From Branchiostoma floridae (lineage: Eukaryota; Chordata; Leptocardii; Amphioxiformes; Branchiostomatidae): 64,000 nucleotides of DNA. Shown one piece after another: positions 19,972 to 29,222 of this stretch. The stretch lies in the NCBI RefSeq assembly GCF_000003815.2, contig NW_023365716.1, forward strand, positions 1,596,060 through 1,660,059, read 5' to 3'. Position 1 is the stretch's first letter, and each line of letters starts with the position of its first letter. The position numbers were made by a program, and so were the translations under genes. The notes under the pieces are model-generated. The model searched no databases. It was given only the letters and a program-made list of their open reading frames with translations, and was not told where the DNA came from.

Positions 19972-20258
19972 TTACACAGTGTGCACATCTAGGTCTTTTT
20001 TACTGGTGTGCTTTCCGAAATGTCGGTTAAAGGTGGATTTCTGTGCAGCAGAATAGTCACACTGGTCACACTTGTAGGGTTTTTCTCCAGTGTGCGTTCT
20101 CATATGTACCATTAAGTGTGACTTTTGAACTGCTCTGTGCCCACATTCCCCACACATGTAGGGTTTTTCTCCAGTGTGCGTTCTCATATGTACCAATAAG
20201 TTTGACTTTTGAGCTGCTCTGTGCCCGCACTCCTCACAGATGTAGGGTTTCTCACCTG
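19972..20258 (-). pseudogene. ZNF-E, 3' finger block out of frame after a 7-bp deletion
   Basis: This segment encodes about three regular fingers (CEECGHRAAQKSNLLVH, CGECGHRAVQKSHLMVH, CDQCDYSAAQKSTFNRH) and ends HTSKKDLDVHTV. One extra A before the ancestral TAG shifts the frame past it. The segment is in a different frame from the upstream part: at ~20258-20261 the plus strand reads CCTGTGCTAGATG where intact copies have GGTGTGTTTTGCTAGATG. Confidence 0.85.
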
Positions 20259-20906
20259 TGCTAGATGGGAGTCCAAATGGACTTTCTGTGCTGCAGAAAA
20301 GTCACACTGGTCACACTTGTAGGGTTTATCTCCAGTGTGTGTTCTCATGTGTCGGGATAAGTGGGACTTCTTAGCTGTCCTGTACCCACACTCCCTACAC
20401 ATGTAGGGTTTCTCACCTGTATGGATTCTCATATGTTTGGATAAGTCGGACTTTTGAGCCGCTGTGTATCCACACTCCCCACACATGTAGGGTTTCTCAC
20501 CACTGTGTTTTGCTACATGTTTATTCAAATCCCCTTTTTGAGCAGCAGAATAGTCACACTTGTCACACTTGTAGGGTCTTTCTCCTGTGTGGGTTCTCAT
20601 GTGTGCAGATAGGTGAGACTTCCGAGTTGTCCTGTAGCCACACTCCCCACACATGTAGGGTTTCTCACCAGTGTGTTTAACCACATACCTTCCCATATTG
20701 CCTCTGCTCTCCTGTACCTGTGATGTTGATGTGTTGTCAGGGTGGGGAAAGTTCACATCACACGTTTCCTGCTGCAGGCCCATGTCTGTTGTCTGGGTCT
20801 CCCTGCTGTCACTCTCCTTCCCAGGATGTTCTGTGGACTTACTCTCCTTCCCAGGATCTCCGGGACACTGGTCTCCGCAGAAACGTTCAAGACTGGAATC
20901 TTCCAT
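20184..20906 (-). CDS. ZNF-E, type II C2H2 zinc-finger gene, truncated by frameshift
   Basis: MEDSSLERFCGDQ start directly behind the acceptor CCTCTCACAG|AA, as in D and K. The N-terminus (1-83) carries PGKE repeats, RETQTTDMGLQQETC and the linker. Fingers 1-4 are intact; fingers 3 and 4 are both CGEC-type. Finger 5 runs to HLDSHLA and then shifts frame into a nonsense tail (QVRNPTSVRS..). As it stands the protein is 240 residues with four complete fingers. The deletion could be a real pseudogene mutation or an assembly error. Fingers 1-2 are nearly identical to ZNF-A fingers 1-2. Intron 1 (~20909-21756) holds a pogo-like MITE and a small retroelement end. Confidence 0.8.
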   Translation of the reverse strand: MEDSSLERFCGDQCPGDPGKESKSTEHPGKESDSRETQTTDMGLQQETCDVNFPHPDNTSTSQVQESRGNMGRYVVKHTGEKPYMCGECGYRTTRKSHLSAHMRTHTGERPYKCDKCDYSAAQKGDLNKHVAKHSGEKPYMCGECGYTAAQKSDLSKHMRIHTGEKPYMCRECGYRTAKKSHLSRHMRTHTGDKPYKCDQCDFSAAQKVHLDSHLAQVRNPTSVRSAGTEQLKSQTYWYI

Positions 20907-20964
20907 TTCTGTGAGAGGGGGTATGGATTGTGAAACAACTTATTTCATCTGGCAAACTAAAATA

Positions 20965-21141
20965 CGGTAGAATCCAATCAATTGCACAACGGATAATTGC
21001 ACACTTCCGTTAATTGCACGAAATCCAAAATCCCGTGGTGGTGTGGTCCAGCTTAATAACTTCGCTTTTTTTTGCACCATTCGGATTTTTGCACGAAATG
21101 CACTGGCAAATGGGGTGTGCAATTAAGCGGTTTCTACTTAG
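20965..21141. mobile_element. pogo/Tigger-like MITE in ZNF-E intron 1
   Basis: The ends are GGTAGAATCC..AATTGCAC and GTGCAATTAAGCGGTTTCTACTTAG, an imperfect inverted pair with internal repeats of the AATTGCAC string. The same element is at 49012-49185 in ZNF-K, and ZNF-D has the empty site near 17281. TA-flanked termini of this type resemble Tc1/mariner-pogo MITEs. Confidence 0.55.
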
Positions 21142-21248
21142 TAGTATAATTTTTAATGATAAGACATTCATGACCCCAAATGACTTCCAGGGGAAAACCA
21201 ATAATTTTTTTATGTCATTGTCAGAGGGCGGCGGGTAATAGAACTCTT

Positions 21249-21352
21249 CGTTCGTTCGTTCGTCCCATAGCCTTTTAATCAGCCGTAGGGGCAGCACAAC
21301 ATGTTGTGCTGTATCATTCAGTAGGCATTTAAGTCCCCTGGCGGCGCCTATC
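21249..21352 (-). mobile_element. 104-bp retroelement 3' end with TTCG tail and 10-bp target duplication
   Basis: An exact direct repeat TAGAACTCTT (21239-21248 and 21353-21362) flanks the segment. On the minus strand it ends in (CGAA)n, a typical non-LTR tail. The body contains an 18-bp palindrome AGCACAACATGTTGTGCT. The site is empty in ZNF-D (near 17385). Confidence 0.6.
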
Positions 21353-21756
21353 TAGAACTCTTAGGTCAGATTAATGTCGGTACCAACATCGGCGAGAGCT
21401 GAAGTGACACATCTGGCATGAGTCTGACCATTCAACCTCCTTGGTCTGACATAACTCCCTTCAAATGGAAGCCGTAGAGGGCTGACTTCCAGCCCTTGGC
21501 TCTAATTTTGTTGGATTTTTTGGGATTTCGGAGGTGTATAGGGTTTTTAACTTCTTACTGTGTTGAAAAATCATATTTTACTCATGATTCTGGTGTCCGT
21601 AGGCTCTAGAAATTGTTTGGAGGTTACATCACACTTCTACTGCCCCCCTCCCCATTCAAATACCTATGACAAATACACCTTAAATCGTCTACTTTTTGTT
21701 CATTAATGAACAACCCCCAACCAGGTGGCATTAACAACAATCACAGGAGGGCTTAC

Positions 21757-21950
21757 CTGTAAGTTTATGGTGATTAGCGGTCTCACGACTTCTGGAATCA
21801 CGTAAAAATCGCGAGAGTTTGAAGGAGATGAGACGACGACGACAAGCAAAATGGCGGACGTCAGCTAGCAGGGGGTAAAGGTGAGAGGTCACGAACCTGA
21901 TACATCCTTCACAAAGGGTCAACCCGACATCACCGCATAACGCTTTACTG
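21757..21950 (-). promoter_or_regulatory. Promoter and noncoding exon 1 of ZNF-E
   Basis: The splice donor is at 21756/21757. CAAAATGGCGGACGTCAGCT lies at 21847-21866, with AGGTGA-G-AGGTCA next to it. The intronic G-run is at ~21642-21655. Confidence 0.6.
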
Positions 21951-22039
21951 AACGAATGAACATCTTTGTATCATACACTAGAGTAATTGAGTAAAATGGC
22001 AATGGAGTAAGATATAGCAGACGGCGGTTATAATTATTC

Positions 22040-22400
22040 ACAGAATAAACCTTACCAACAAGCTTTCAACATGGCCTCCTCAAGGTGATCTGACACGACG
22101 ACTACGTCACTTGACCTGAGCGGAAGTGTGACGTCAGAAACGGCTTCAGTGACGTAAACTTCAATATACATAAAACCATTATCTAAACTGGAAAGCCCTG
22201 TCAGACCTTCGAGTAACATGTATCAGACGATGGAAGTAAATTCATACACTATACCTGTACGCATAATAATAAACCTTACCAACAATTTCAATAAAGCTTT
22301 CAACATGTCCTCCTCAAGGTGATGTGACCCGACAACTACGTCACTTGACCTAAGCGAAAGTGCGACGTCATCAACGGCTTCAGAGACGTGAACTTCATTA
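22040..22400 (-). promoter_or_regulatory. Duplicated upstream ETS/CRE block with splice donor (possible alternative first exon)
   Basis: Two tandem copies (~22047-22145 and ~22270-22375, period ~230 bp) read on the minus strand: CRE-type TGACGTC(A), then CACTTCCGCTCAGGTCAAGT with an ETS core, then GTGACGTAG, then CTTGAGGAGG, ATGTTGAAAGCTT and TTG|GTAAGG, a good splice donor. A third copy lies upstream of ZNF-K (50303-50400). All three keep a short open frame (LRSSDVVV.S.HLEE). Whether this is an alternative promoter/exon or a repeat fragment is open. Confidence 0.4.
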
Positions 22401-23441
22401 AGATTATCTAAACAGAAAAGCTCTGTCAAAACTTAGGGAATGGGTCGCGGATAAATACTGTGTTCTGTGACCTTGACTTGAATTCTACATCACCTGACCT
22501 GTGGCGTAGGCTGCGAGTGACATCACATTGATCTTTACGTGTGTACGGAAATAGCATGGAAATCACTACGTCTATCCATGGGCAATAGGCCTCGGAATTG
22601 TGTTTTTTGTTGAGTAACAGGAACCCCGCCGCGCGCTGTCTGCCACGGTAGTCCGCCGTGTACCGCCAATCCGGAAATGCCTCCTCAGATGCTCCCGTCA
22701 AAGATTACTATCTTCTTAGTGCGAGTATTTCCCGTCATCCTTTGCGCCGCCTTTCCCCTAACTTTAAATGTTGGATGGGTAAGCAACCGATCTCCCTGAT
22801 GTGCGTTACCACTTCCGGTGTTTTCGATCATCTGTGTTGTGGTGTGGGATCGTACGGCGGGCCCGTTTAGGCGCCTTGTCGGTTTTCGTGGTACTGTTTG
22901 AGAAGTTTGAGGGTTTCAACACGCTGACAAAAGCTACGCTGCACTGCAGATACGTTTTGACCGTGTTTTTTCCACTGCTTTCGTCTGATTTTCGTGATCG
23001 GTAACGTCGCCAACCCGAAAGTAAGAACTGAGATAGGAATACCAACTTCCTTAGGAATACAGATCTCGTGAAACAGATGGCATTTTAGCGATTATTTAAG
23101 TATGGACCGTTCTACAAGAATAATACATCAATGATTATAACGATTACATGTGGTTAGTGCCAGCGTTTTGGTAAATATACTAGCTACCGATGCGTTTTTT
23201 TTACGACGACGTGGTGTGGCCACCGCCGTACTGCTGGTAACGCAGTGACCCGGAAATCGGCTAAAATTCAATGGCGTTTATTTTAATTTGAAATGACTAA
23301 TATGTGCTCTTTGTACGTTAAATGGCCTCCAAATAACTCGACGAACATAATTCACTTGAAAGTTTTGACTTAGATATTAGAATTTTGCAGAAAACGGCGA
23401 TAGTAGAAAGGGCCTTTCCCACCTAGCTCGCTTCGCTCGCC

Positions 23442-23496
23442 GCGCGGCTTCGCCGCGCTCTAAATCGGCTACGCCGATTGGTCGGCTTAGCCGACC
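23442..23496. repeat. Three back-to-back perfect hairpins with CGGC-NNN-GCCG cores
   Basis: GCGCGGC-TTC-GCCGCGC (23442-23458), AATCGGC-TAC-GCCGATT (23463-23479) and GGTCGGC-TTA-GCCGACC (23480-23496) are all perfect 7-bp stems with 3-nt loops. Related fragments (GCGCCGATTGGTC, CCGACCTTCGGG) follow to ~23545. This GC-rich patch contrasts with the AT-rich surroundings. The spacer 22400-23440 also contains a CG-rich stretch at 22620-22760, with no gene I can support. Confidence 0.7.
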
Positions 23497-23814
23497 TTCG
23501 GGTGGAAAAACTCCTGCGCCGATTGGTCTTCCCCGACCTTCGGGTAATCCCCAACCCCGGCAATGCTCAGCGATACGGTGTACGGGCGAATCAAAGACAA
23601 TTCCTTGGCCTACCGCCTATGGTCTATCATCGTCGTGTATAAACATTCATAAGTTCATCAGATAACTCAAACCAACACCAAATCATACGTTTTGTCTACA
23701 ATCATTTTATTGTGAAAGGTGCGGCAAAAGTTACACCAAGTTTTCAAACATTTTGATAGGATATATATATATATATATGACTAATACCTGTGAACTACTA
23801 ATCTCCAAGCAATC

Positions 23815-23988
23815 TTAAACAGTAGTAGTTCACTAATCTCCCAGCAGATCCTACGGTGCCATAATATAGTATCAAAGCTGGCCAAGGAGTATAGCCGGCC
23901 AAAGGGAGTCAAACGGGCACCGGTGGGTTTGATACTATATTACGCCACCGTGGATCTTCTGGGAGATTAGTGAACTACTACTGTTTAA
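23815..23988. mobile_element. MITE with 62-bp inverted repeats
   Basis: Left arm 23815-23876 (TTAAACAGTAGTAGTTCACT ..) is a near-perfect inverted copy of right arm 23928-23988, with a ~50-bp centre. No coding capacity. An (AT)n tract lies just left (23761-23778). Confidence 0.7.
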
Positions 23989-24307
23989 GTAAGCCAAGTC
24001 AATACTCCTATATGTGTAATACACTCAATATGCTGAATATTACAACTTAATATGCTGATTATTACAAGCGGGAGGTTATCGAATCGAAAAGACTTGTCTA
24101 AAGCAGGTAAATATAATGATTTTAAAACATGTTAAGATTCTTACTCCTATTATCACCTACATTTATAAAGAACATGTAAAATCAAAAACAGTAAAAAAAA
24201 GTACTGAAACTATACATACGAAACCTACATCGGTCCGGTTTGACATATATGCTATCAACTTCGCAATCTCACTGGGACATGTCTGCCTCTCATGTACAAT
24301 TCCTTAC

Positions 24308-24533
24308 ACCCCTGTCACATTATCCATGATCTTTGGGCGTATCGACGGAAAGTCGGCCATACATAAGATCGACAGAGGATTGTGCGTATTTTTCACCTGA
24401 AAACCGTCCCTGTCACATAAAAGCCATTGTACCTTGTGCAATTGTTGTGCAATAAAGTTATTATTATAAGCGAGGCTCGGGCGATTGCCGCAGACTCGTC
24501 GTCCGATCGATTTTCGCGCAACGTGACAGGAGT
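24308..24533. mobile_element. ~226-bp MITE with 11-bp terminal inverted repeats
   Basis: Ends ACCCCTGTCAC and GTGACAGGAGT. TTAC on both sides (24304-24307, 24535-24538) fits a target duplication of the CCTTACCACAGAGTAG string present uninterrupted in other units (e.g. 43940-43955). Confidence 0.55.
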
Positions 24534-24551
24534 ATTACCACAGAGTAGGAC

Positions 24552-26195
24552 GATTTGTTTTATAATAGTAGTATATTTATTTGCAAATCCATGCCCGTAG
24601 GCTAATTGCAATGATACAGACAGTGAAAAGTAACAAGTGTCTATTCTAAATACACACACGTCAGCTATCTATGTACATGCTTCTACTTCTTTACTGGGTG
24701 GTTTGACTTCTTCTTTGGAGGCAGTGGCTGATGAAAAGTCCCACTTCTTTAATGATTAGTGGGTTCTGTGATTTTAACAGAAATATAGTTTTTTTGAGGT
24801 CTACTAACTGGTGAAAAGTTGGAAATAATGTTTTGATTGTGTCAAAAAGGTTGTTTCTTTCGTCCTCATAATGGGGGCAGTTACATATAAAATGTATTTC
24901 ATCTTCCACTGTATCCGTCGCACAGTATTTACACAATCTATCTTGAACTGGCACTTTTTTATAACGACCCTTTTCTATCTCTAGTGAGTGAGCACTGATT
25001 CTTATCTTACATACATTGGATCTCTTGTCAGCGTCGTTCTGGTATAGATAGGTTTCCATGGCATATTCGGTTTTGATATGTTTGTAAAATCTTAGTTTGC
25101 CGTTATCTTTAGACAATTGCTGGAAAAAGGTTTGGACATACACGTCTGACAGTCTTTTCCTTAACAATGTACAAATATGTTTGTTGTCTATTCTAGAGTG
25201 AGCATAGTTCCATAGATAGGAATAACCATTATCATCAAGTATTTGTTTTACATGTTGGAGCCAAGTTTTCTTATGATTGTTTAAAGGTACATTTTGTTGA
25301 CAGAGTAGTGCGTCTATTTGTAAAGGGTGTGTAGAGTAATCTAACTGTTTAAGGCGTAGCCAGTACTTAACCATGCGGATTGCTATATCTATGCCTGTTG
25401 GATAGACTCCGAGTTCTGCTCTACATGCGGAGTTACAGGAATTCCTGTGCACGCCAAGAATATTTTTACAAAAGCGGGTTTGGATATTTTCCACTGGGCA
25501 GTTATCTTTTCCACAGTCTATACCCCAAATCTCACTACCATATAACATTATGGGCTTAATACACGTATTGAATAGCTTAAGTAGAGTCTTGGGGGACATC
25601 GTTGAAAGAGTGAGAGGTTTGAGGCCGAATACAGCTTTACGTGCCTTTAGAGACAGATTCTTTTTAGCTAAGGAATAAGTACCTGACGAGGACAACGTCA
25701 GGCCTAGGTAGGGGTAGGAGTTTGCGATTTCGATGTTATCTACGCCAAATAAGAAATTTATGTTCTTGAGGAGTCTCCCTGATTTGTTAAAGATCACGGC
25801 TTTAGTTTTCTTTAGGTTCACCTGCAGTTTCCATTTTTCGCAGAAGGAATGAAGCCTGTCAAGGGCACATTGTAAGCCGGTTTCAGACTCTGAAAGTAGT
25901 ACTACATCATCTGCGTAAAGTAGACAAGAAACGAGGAGGTGGTGTAGGGAGGGTGGGTCGCAGTCGGGGGTATCTAAATCTTTAACTAAATCATCTATAA
26001 ATAAGCTGAAAAGAGTAGGACTGAGGTTGCATCCTTGCCTTACACCTCTGTCTGTTGTAAACAGTGGTGTAAGGCCGGTAGGAGTTTTAACACATGTCAT
26101 CGGATTAGGGTACATGGATTTAATCAATTTGTAGAACTTGCCGCCTATGCCCAGGTTAAGTAGTTTGTAACGTAGACCTTCTCTATATCTGGCTA
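24552..26195 (-). mobile_element. 5'-truncated non-LTR retrotransposon (LINE) in the ZNF-F 3' region
   Basis: The open frame 24691-26127 extends without a start into REGLRYKLLNLGIGGKFYKLI up to ~26195, so the 5' truncation lies inside the reverse-transcriptase domain. The 3' end has a TTGCAAATAAATA-type tail at ~24555-24610. It has the same orientation as the ZNF genes. The clade is not assigned. Confidence 0.75.
24691..26127 (-). CDS. Reverse transcriptase fragment of a LINE
   Basis: 478 residues. RQGCNLSPTLFSLFIDDLV and LLYADDVVLLSES are the RT motifs around the catalytic YADD; WKLQVNLKKTKAVIF is the following conserved block. The C-terminal CKYCATDTVEDEIHFICNC is a C-x2-C..H-x3-C zinc-knuckle-like segment typical of the LINE C-terminus. 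The fingers part of the RT and any endonuclease are missing. The frame is open throughout, so the insertion is fairly young, but the product would be nonfunctional. Confidence 0.85.
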   Translation of the reverse strand: MIKSMYPNPMTCVKTPTGLTPLFTTDRGVRQGCNLSPTLFSLFIDDLVKDLDTPDCDPPSLHHLLVSCLLYADDVVLLSESETGLQCALDRLHSFCEKWKLQVNLKKTKAVIFNKSGRLLKNINFLFGVDNIEIANSYPYLGLTLSSSGTYSLAKKNLSLKARKAVFGLKPLTLSTMSPKTLLKLFNTCIKPIMLYGSEIWGIDCGKDNCPVENIQTRFCKNILGVHRNSCNSACRAELGVYPTGIDIAIRMVKYWLRLKQLDYSTHPLQIDALLCQQNVPLNNHKKTWLQHVKQILDDNGYSYLWNYAHSRIDNKHICTLLRKRLSDVYVQTFFQQLSKDNGKLRFYKHIKTEYAMETYLYQNDADKRSNVCKIRISAHSLEIEKGRYKKVPVQDRLCKYCATDTVEDEIHFICNCPHYEDERNNLFDTIKTLFPTFHQLVDLKKTIFLLKSQNPLIIKEVGLFISHCLQRRSQTTQ

Positions 26196-26382
26196 CACGT
26201 TAGTGGGTATGTCCATGTTTCTTACAGTAAAAATTGAATTAAACTTTCGTCTTGTTTATTGCTTATGATGATTAGATGTAGCAATTAGTTTGTATTCCAT
26301 CCAGTGGCCATGTTTTACTTATAGAACGTACTGACGGTGACCTTTCAAATATATTCATCACATTTAAATTTAGAGGTCAAAT

Positions 26383-27879
26383 TCACTGGTCATACTTGTA
26401 GAGTTTCTCTCCTGTGTGGGTTCTCATGTGTCGGGTTAAATAAGGCCTTCGACTTGTCCTGTACCCACACTCCCCACACATGAAGGTTTTCTCACCGGTG
26501 TGGTTTGCTACATGGTCATCCAATGTGCCTTTCTGTGCAGCTGAATAGTCACACTGATCACACTTGTAGGGTTTTTCCCCTGTGTGGGTTCTCTTATGTG
26601 CGGATAAGTGAGACTTCTGAGCTGCTCTGTACCCGCACACCCCACACATGTAGGGTTTGTCATTACTGTGATTTGAAAGATGTCGAACCAAATTGGATAT
26701 CTGTGCAGCAGAATAGCCACACTGGTCACATTTGTAGGGTTTTTCTGCTGTATGGGTTCTCATGTGTTGGGACAAATGAGACTTTCGAGCCGCTCTGTAC
26801 CCACACTCCCCACACATGTAGGGTTTCTCACCAGTGTGTATTGTTAGGTGTCGGTCCAAGTCGGATTTCTGTCCTGCAGAATAGTCACACTGGTCACACT
26901 TGTAGGGTTTCTCTCCTGTATGGATTCTCATATGTGCGGATAAGTGAGACTTCTGAGCTGCTCTGTACCCACACTCCCCACACATGTAGGGTTTCTCATC
27001 AGTGTGTTTTCGTATGTGTCGGACCAAAGTGGACTTATCTGCAGCACAATAATCACACTGGTCACACTTGTAGGGTCTTTCACCTGTATGTGTTCTCATG
27101 TGTTGGGATAAATAAGACTTCCTAGCCGTCCTGTGTCCACACTCACCACATATATAGGGTTTCTCACTAGTGTGTTTTGCTAAATGTTTATTCAAATCAC
27201 TTTTTTGTGCAGCAGAATAGTCACACTGGTCACACTTGTAGGGTTTTTCACCTGTATGTGTTCTCATGTGTGCAGATAGGTTAAACTTCCGACTTGTCCG
27301 AAATCCGCACTCCTCACACATGTATGGTTTCTGACCAGTATGTTTAACCACATGCCTTCCCATATCACCTCTGCTCTCCTGTACCTGCGAGGTTGATGTG
27401 TTGTCAGGTTGGGAAAAGTTCATACCACACGTTTCCTGCTGCAGGCCCATGTCTGCTGTCTGGGCCTCCCTGCTGTCACTCTCCTTCCCATGGTGTTCTG
27501 TACGGGATGTCGTCTTCCCAGAATGGCCCATCTCCTTCACAGGATGCCCCGTACACAGTTCTCCATTAGAAAGTTTAAAGCTGGACTCTTCCATTTCTGC
27601 TTTTACACCACACGTTTCGTCATTTCGAGCGTCCCTTTCCTCGTCCTGCTGCCGTCCTGTGTCTGTTGCCTGCTTGCAACTGTTGTAAGTCCCGTCCCAA
27701 GGATGTCCGGTTGGTTGGTAGTTGTTGGTTTCCTGGTCCTCACAGTACGTTTCCTGGCACAGCACGTTCTCTTGTCCATCCCGTTGCCATCCAGTGTCTC
27801 CTGTCGGCTCCTCTTTGATGTGCGTCTCGTTCGCAGTTTGTTCCGCATGAAGCTCTTTAACAAATGCGAACTCCGCCAT
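26383..27879 (-). CDS. ZNF-F, type I C2H2 zinc-finger protein, 11 fingers
   Basis: 498 residues from MAEFAFVKELHAEQ behind the acceptor TCATTTTAG|AC; the 68 upstream open codons are intron. The N-terminus (1-185) has IKEE and VKAE. The LC8-type site is changed to REAQTADMGLQQ. There is an extra PGKE-type block (VKEMGHSGKTTSRTEHHGKE). Eleven fingers run from ~186; finger 8 carries a SNDKP linker. A twelfth begins YKYDQ and stops: its first Cys is Tyr and TGTGAC became TGA. Intron 1 is ~27882-28615. Confidence 0.93.
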   Translation of the reverse strand: MAEFAFVKELHAEQTANETHIKEEPTGDTGWQRDGQENVLCQETYCEDQETNNYQPTGHPWDGTYNSCKQATDTGRQQDEERDARNDETCGVKAEMEESSFKLSNGELCTGHPVKEMGHSGKTTSRTEHHGKESDSREAQTADMGLQQETCGMNFSQPDNTSTSQVQESRGDMGRHVVKHTGQKPYMCEECGFRTSRKFNLSAHMRTHTGEKPYKCDQCDYSAAQKSDLNKHLAKHTSEKPYICGECGHRTARKSYLSQHMRTHTGERPYKCDQCDYCAADKSTLVRHIRKHTDEKPYMCGECGYRAAQKSHLSAHMRIHTGEKPYKCDQCDYSAGQKSDLDRHLTIHTGEKPYMCGECGYRAARKSHLSQHMRTHTAEKPYKCDQCGYSAAQISNLVRHLSNHSNDKPYMCGVCGYRAAQKSHLSAHKRTHTGEKPYKCDQCDYSAAQKGTLDDHVANHTGEKTFMCGECGYRTSRRPYLTRHMRTHTGEKLYKYDQ

Positions 27880-28615
27880 GTCTAAAATGATGATAAGAAA
27901 ACAAGGATGACAAAAAATTATAATGTTCATTTGACTTATTATACAAAGCAGAAATGGGCACAAATCTTTGTGGTAGAATGAATACAATTTAAGCACAGAC
28001 TGTCCAATGGTGTTGGACGAGTATATATAGCACCATCTGGCATTAAAGGTATCTGTCAGGTCAAACACGCATTTCACTGACACTTGGGAACTTCGTGATT
28101 ATGCTAAAATAATGACTACACAAAAGGACATCTATCAGTTATGAGATACAACAACGCATTAATTTGACATCATTACGAACCTTTCCACGACATTGAGTAC
28201 CTACTGGCTGGCAAAATACACCAGATATTATTATCATTATCAAATAACTCTTCAAATGTGCACATCTAGCAAAGAAAGGCCTGTTCAAATATCTAATGTC
28301 AACAGCTAACTTTAATGTAATAGAAGAACTTTGTAAATTCATTTATACCTGTTTTAAGAAAAGGCAAGAAGCATGCAAAACGTAGATATAAGTAGGACAT
28401 AAGATAGCTTATCATTGTCTCTGTAAGTAACTTACTGCATTTATCCCTAATACGGCATGAATATGCAATGAACTTCATTGTCATTGTCATTACTATTATT
28501 ACTTGGCATGCCACCCCCTCGCCCATCAGCTAGCGATCGCAAACACACTTCTAATTCTAGTTTACCACCCAACAAGCAACAAACCGGCCGCTTTAACGAC
28601 AACCAACGGTCTTAC

Positions 28616-28818
28616 CTGTAGGTCAATGGTAGTAAGCGGTCTCCAAAACTCCTACAAGTCGCTAAAAATCGCTTCAGTTTGGAGGATATGAAAAACGTAA
28701 GACGAGATGCAAAACAAGATGGCGGACGTCAGCTCTCACTAACAGGGTAAAGGTGAAAGGTCACAAACCTGATCCTAAATAGGTCAAACCACAGATCGCC
28801 GCATAACGCTTCACTCTC
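28616..28818 (-). promoter_or_regulatory. Promoter and noncoding exon 1 of ZNF-F
   Basis: The splice donor is at 28615/28616. CAAGATGGCGGACGTCAGCT at 28715-28734 is an exact YY1-consensus core. The DR1-like pair is AGGTGA-A-AGGTCA. The intronic run is altered (GCCACCCCCTCGCCC). The spacer 28819-29222 shows nothing else. Confidence 0.62.
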
Positions 28819-29222
28819 CTGGTTTTGAACCAAGCAAAAATAACGCTATAAATGAAATAGAAGTGGTTATAATTCAAGTATTTTATGAAAGATGACTCCA
28901 GAAAGAGTAGTGGATGTATTTCAACACTAATGGAGATTTCCAAATAAATAAAACAAACGTTCTATATTTCAATTTCTACGTCTCAGATTGTCAGTCTTTG
29001 ACGGTTAGTCCAAGCCAGGTGAAATCCGATATGCGCAGGATTTCTTGAAACACTGCTACAACTTAGTACAAGGATGCGTTTCATATCAACACCTGACATT
29101 TGGCTTGGTTAACATTTCTTTAAAAAATTATGTTATTTCTTCTGTCAAAATTACGCCCTGGTAGGAAATGGAGTTAGAATTATCAGACGATAGAAACCAA
29201 CACACAATTAGTCTTTGCTTCC

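Larger units (their letters stand above)
23706..26382 (-). other. 3' region of ZNF-F, invaded by several elements
   Basis: The unit-specific poly(A) context (AATAAA, 23706-23711) lies 2.7 kb beyond the stop codon of F. The gap is explained by two MITEs (23815-23988, 24308-24533) and a LINE fragment (~24552-26195). The fossil-finger segment common to other units is not seen between 26200 and 26382. Whether F transcripts still reach this signal is unknown. Confidence 0.4.

Noticed and set aside
22426-23045. Genes in the CG-rich stretch upstream of ZNF-E
   Set aside because: Open frames there are short and on both strands with no recognisable domains; part of the stretch is shared with the K spacer as noncoding repeat.
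26128-28083. Long N-terminal extensions of ZNF-F, I, K, M starting upstream of MAEF/MED
   Set aside because: They cross the conserved acceptor (TTTTAG or CTCACAG) two or more bases before the ATG and are not conserved between copies; they are open intron sequence.
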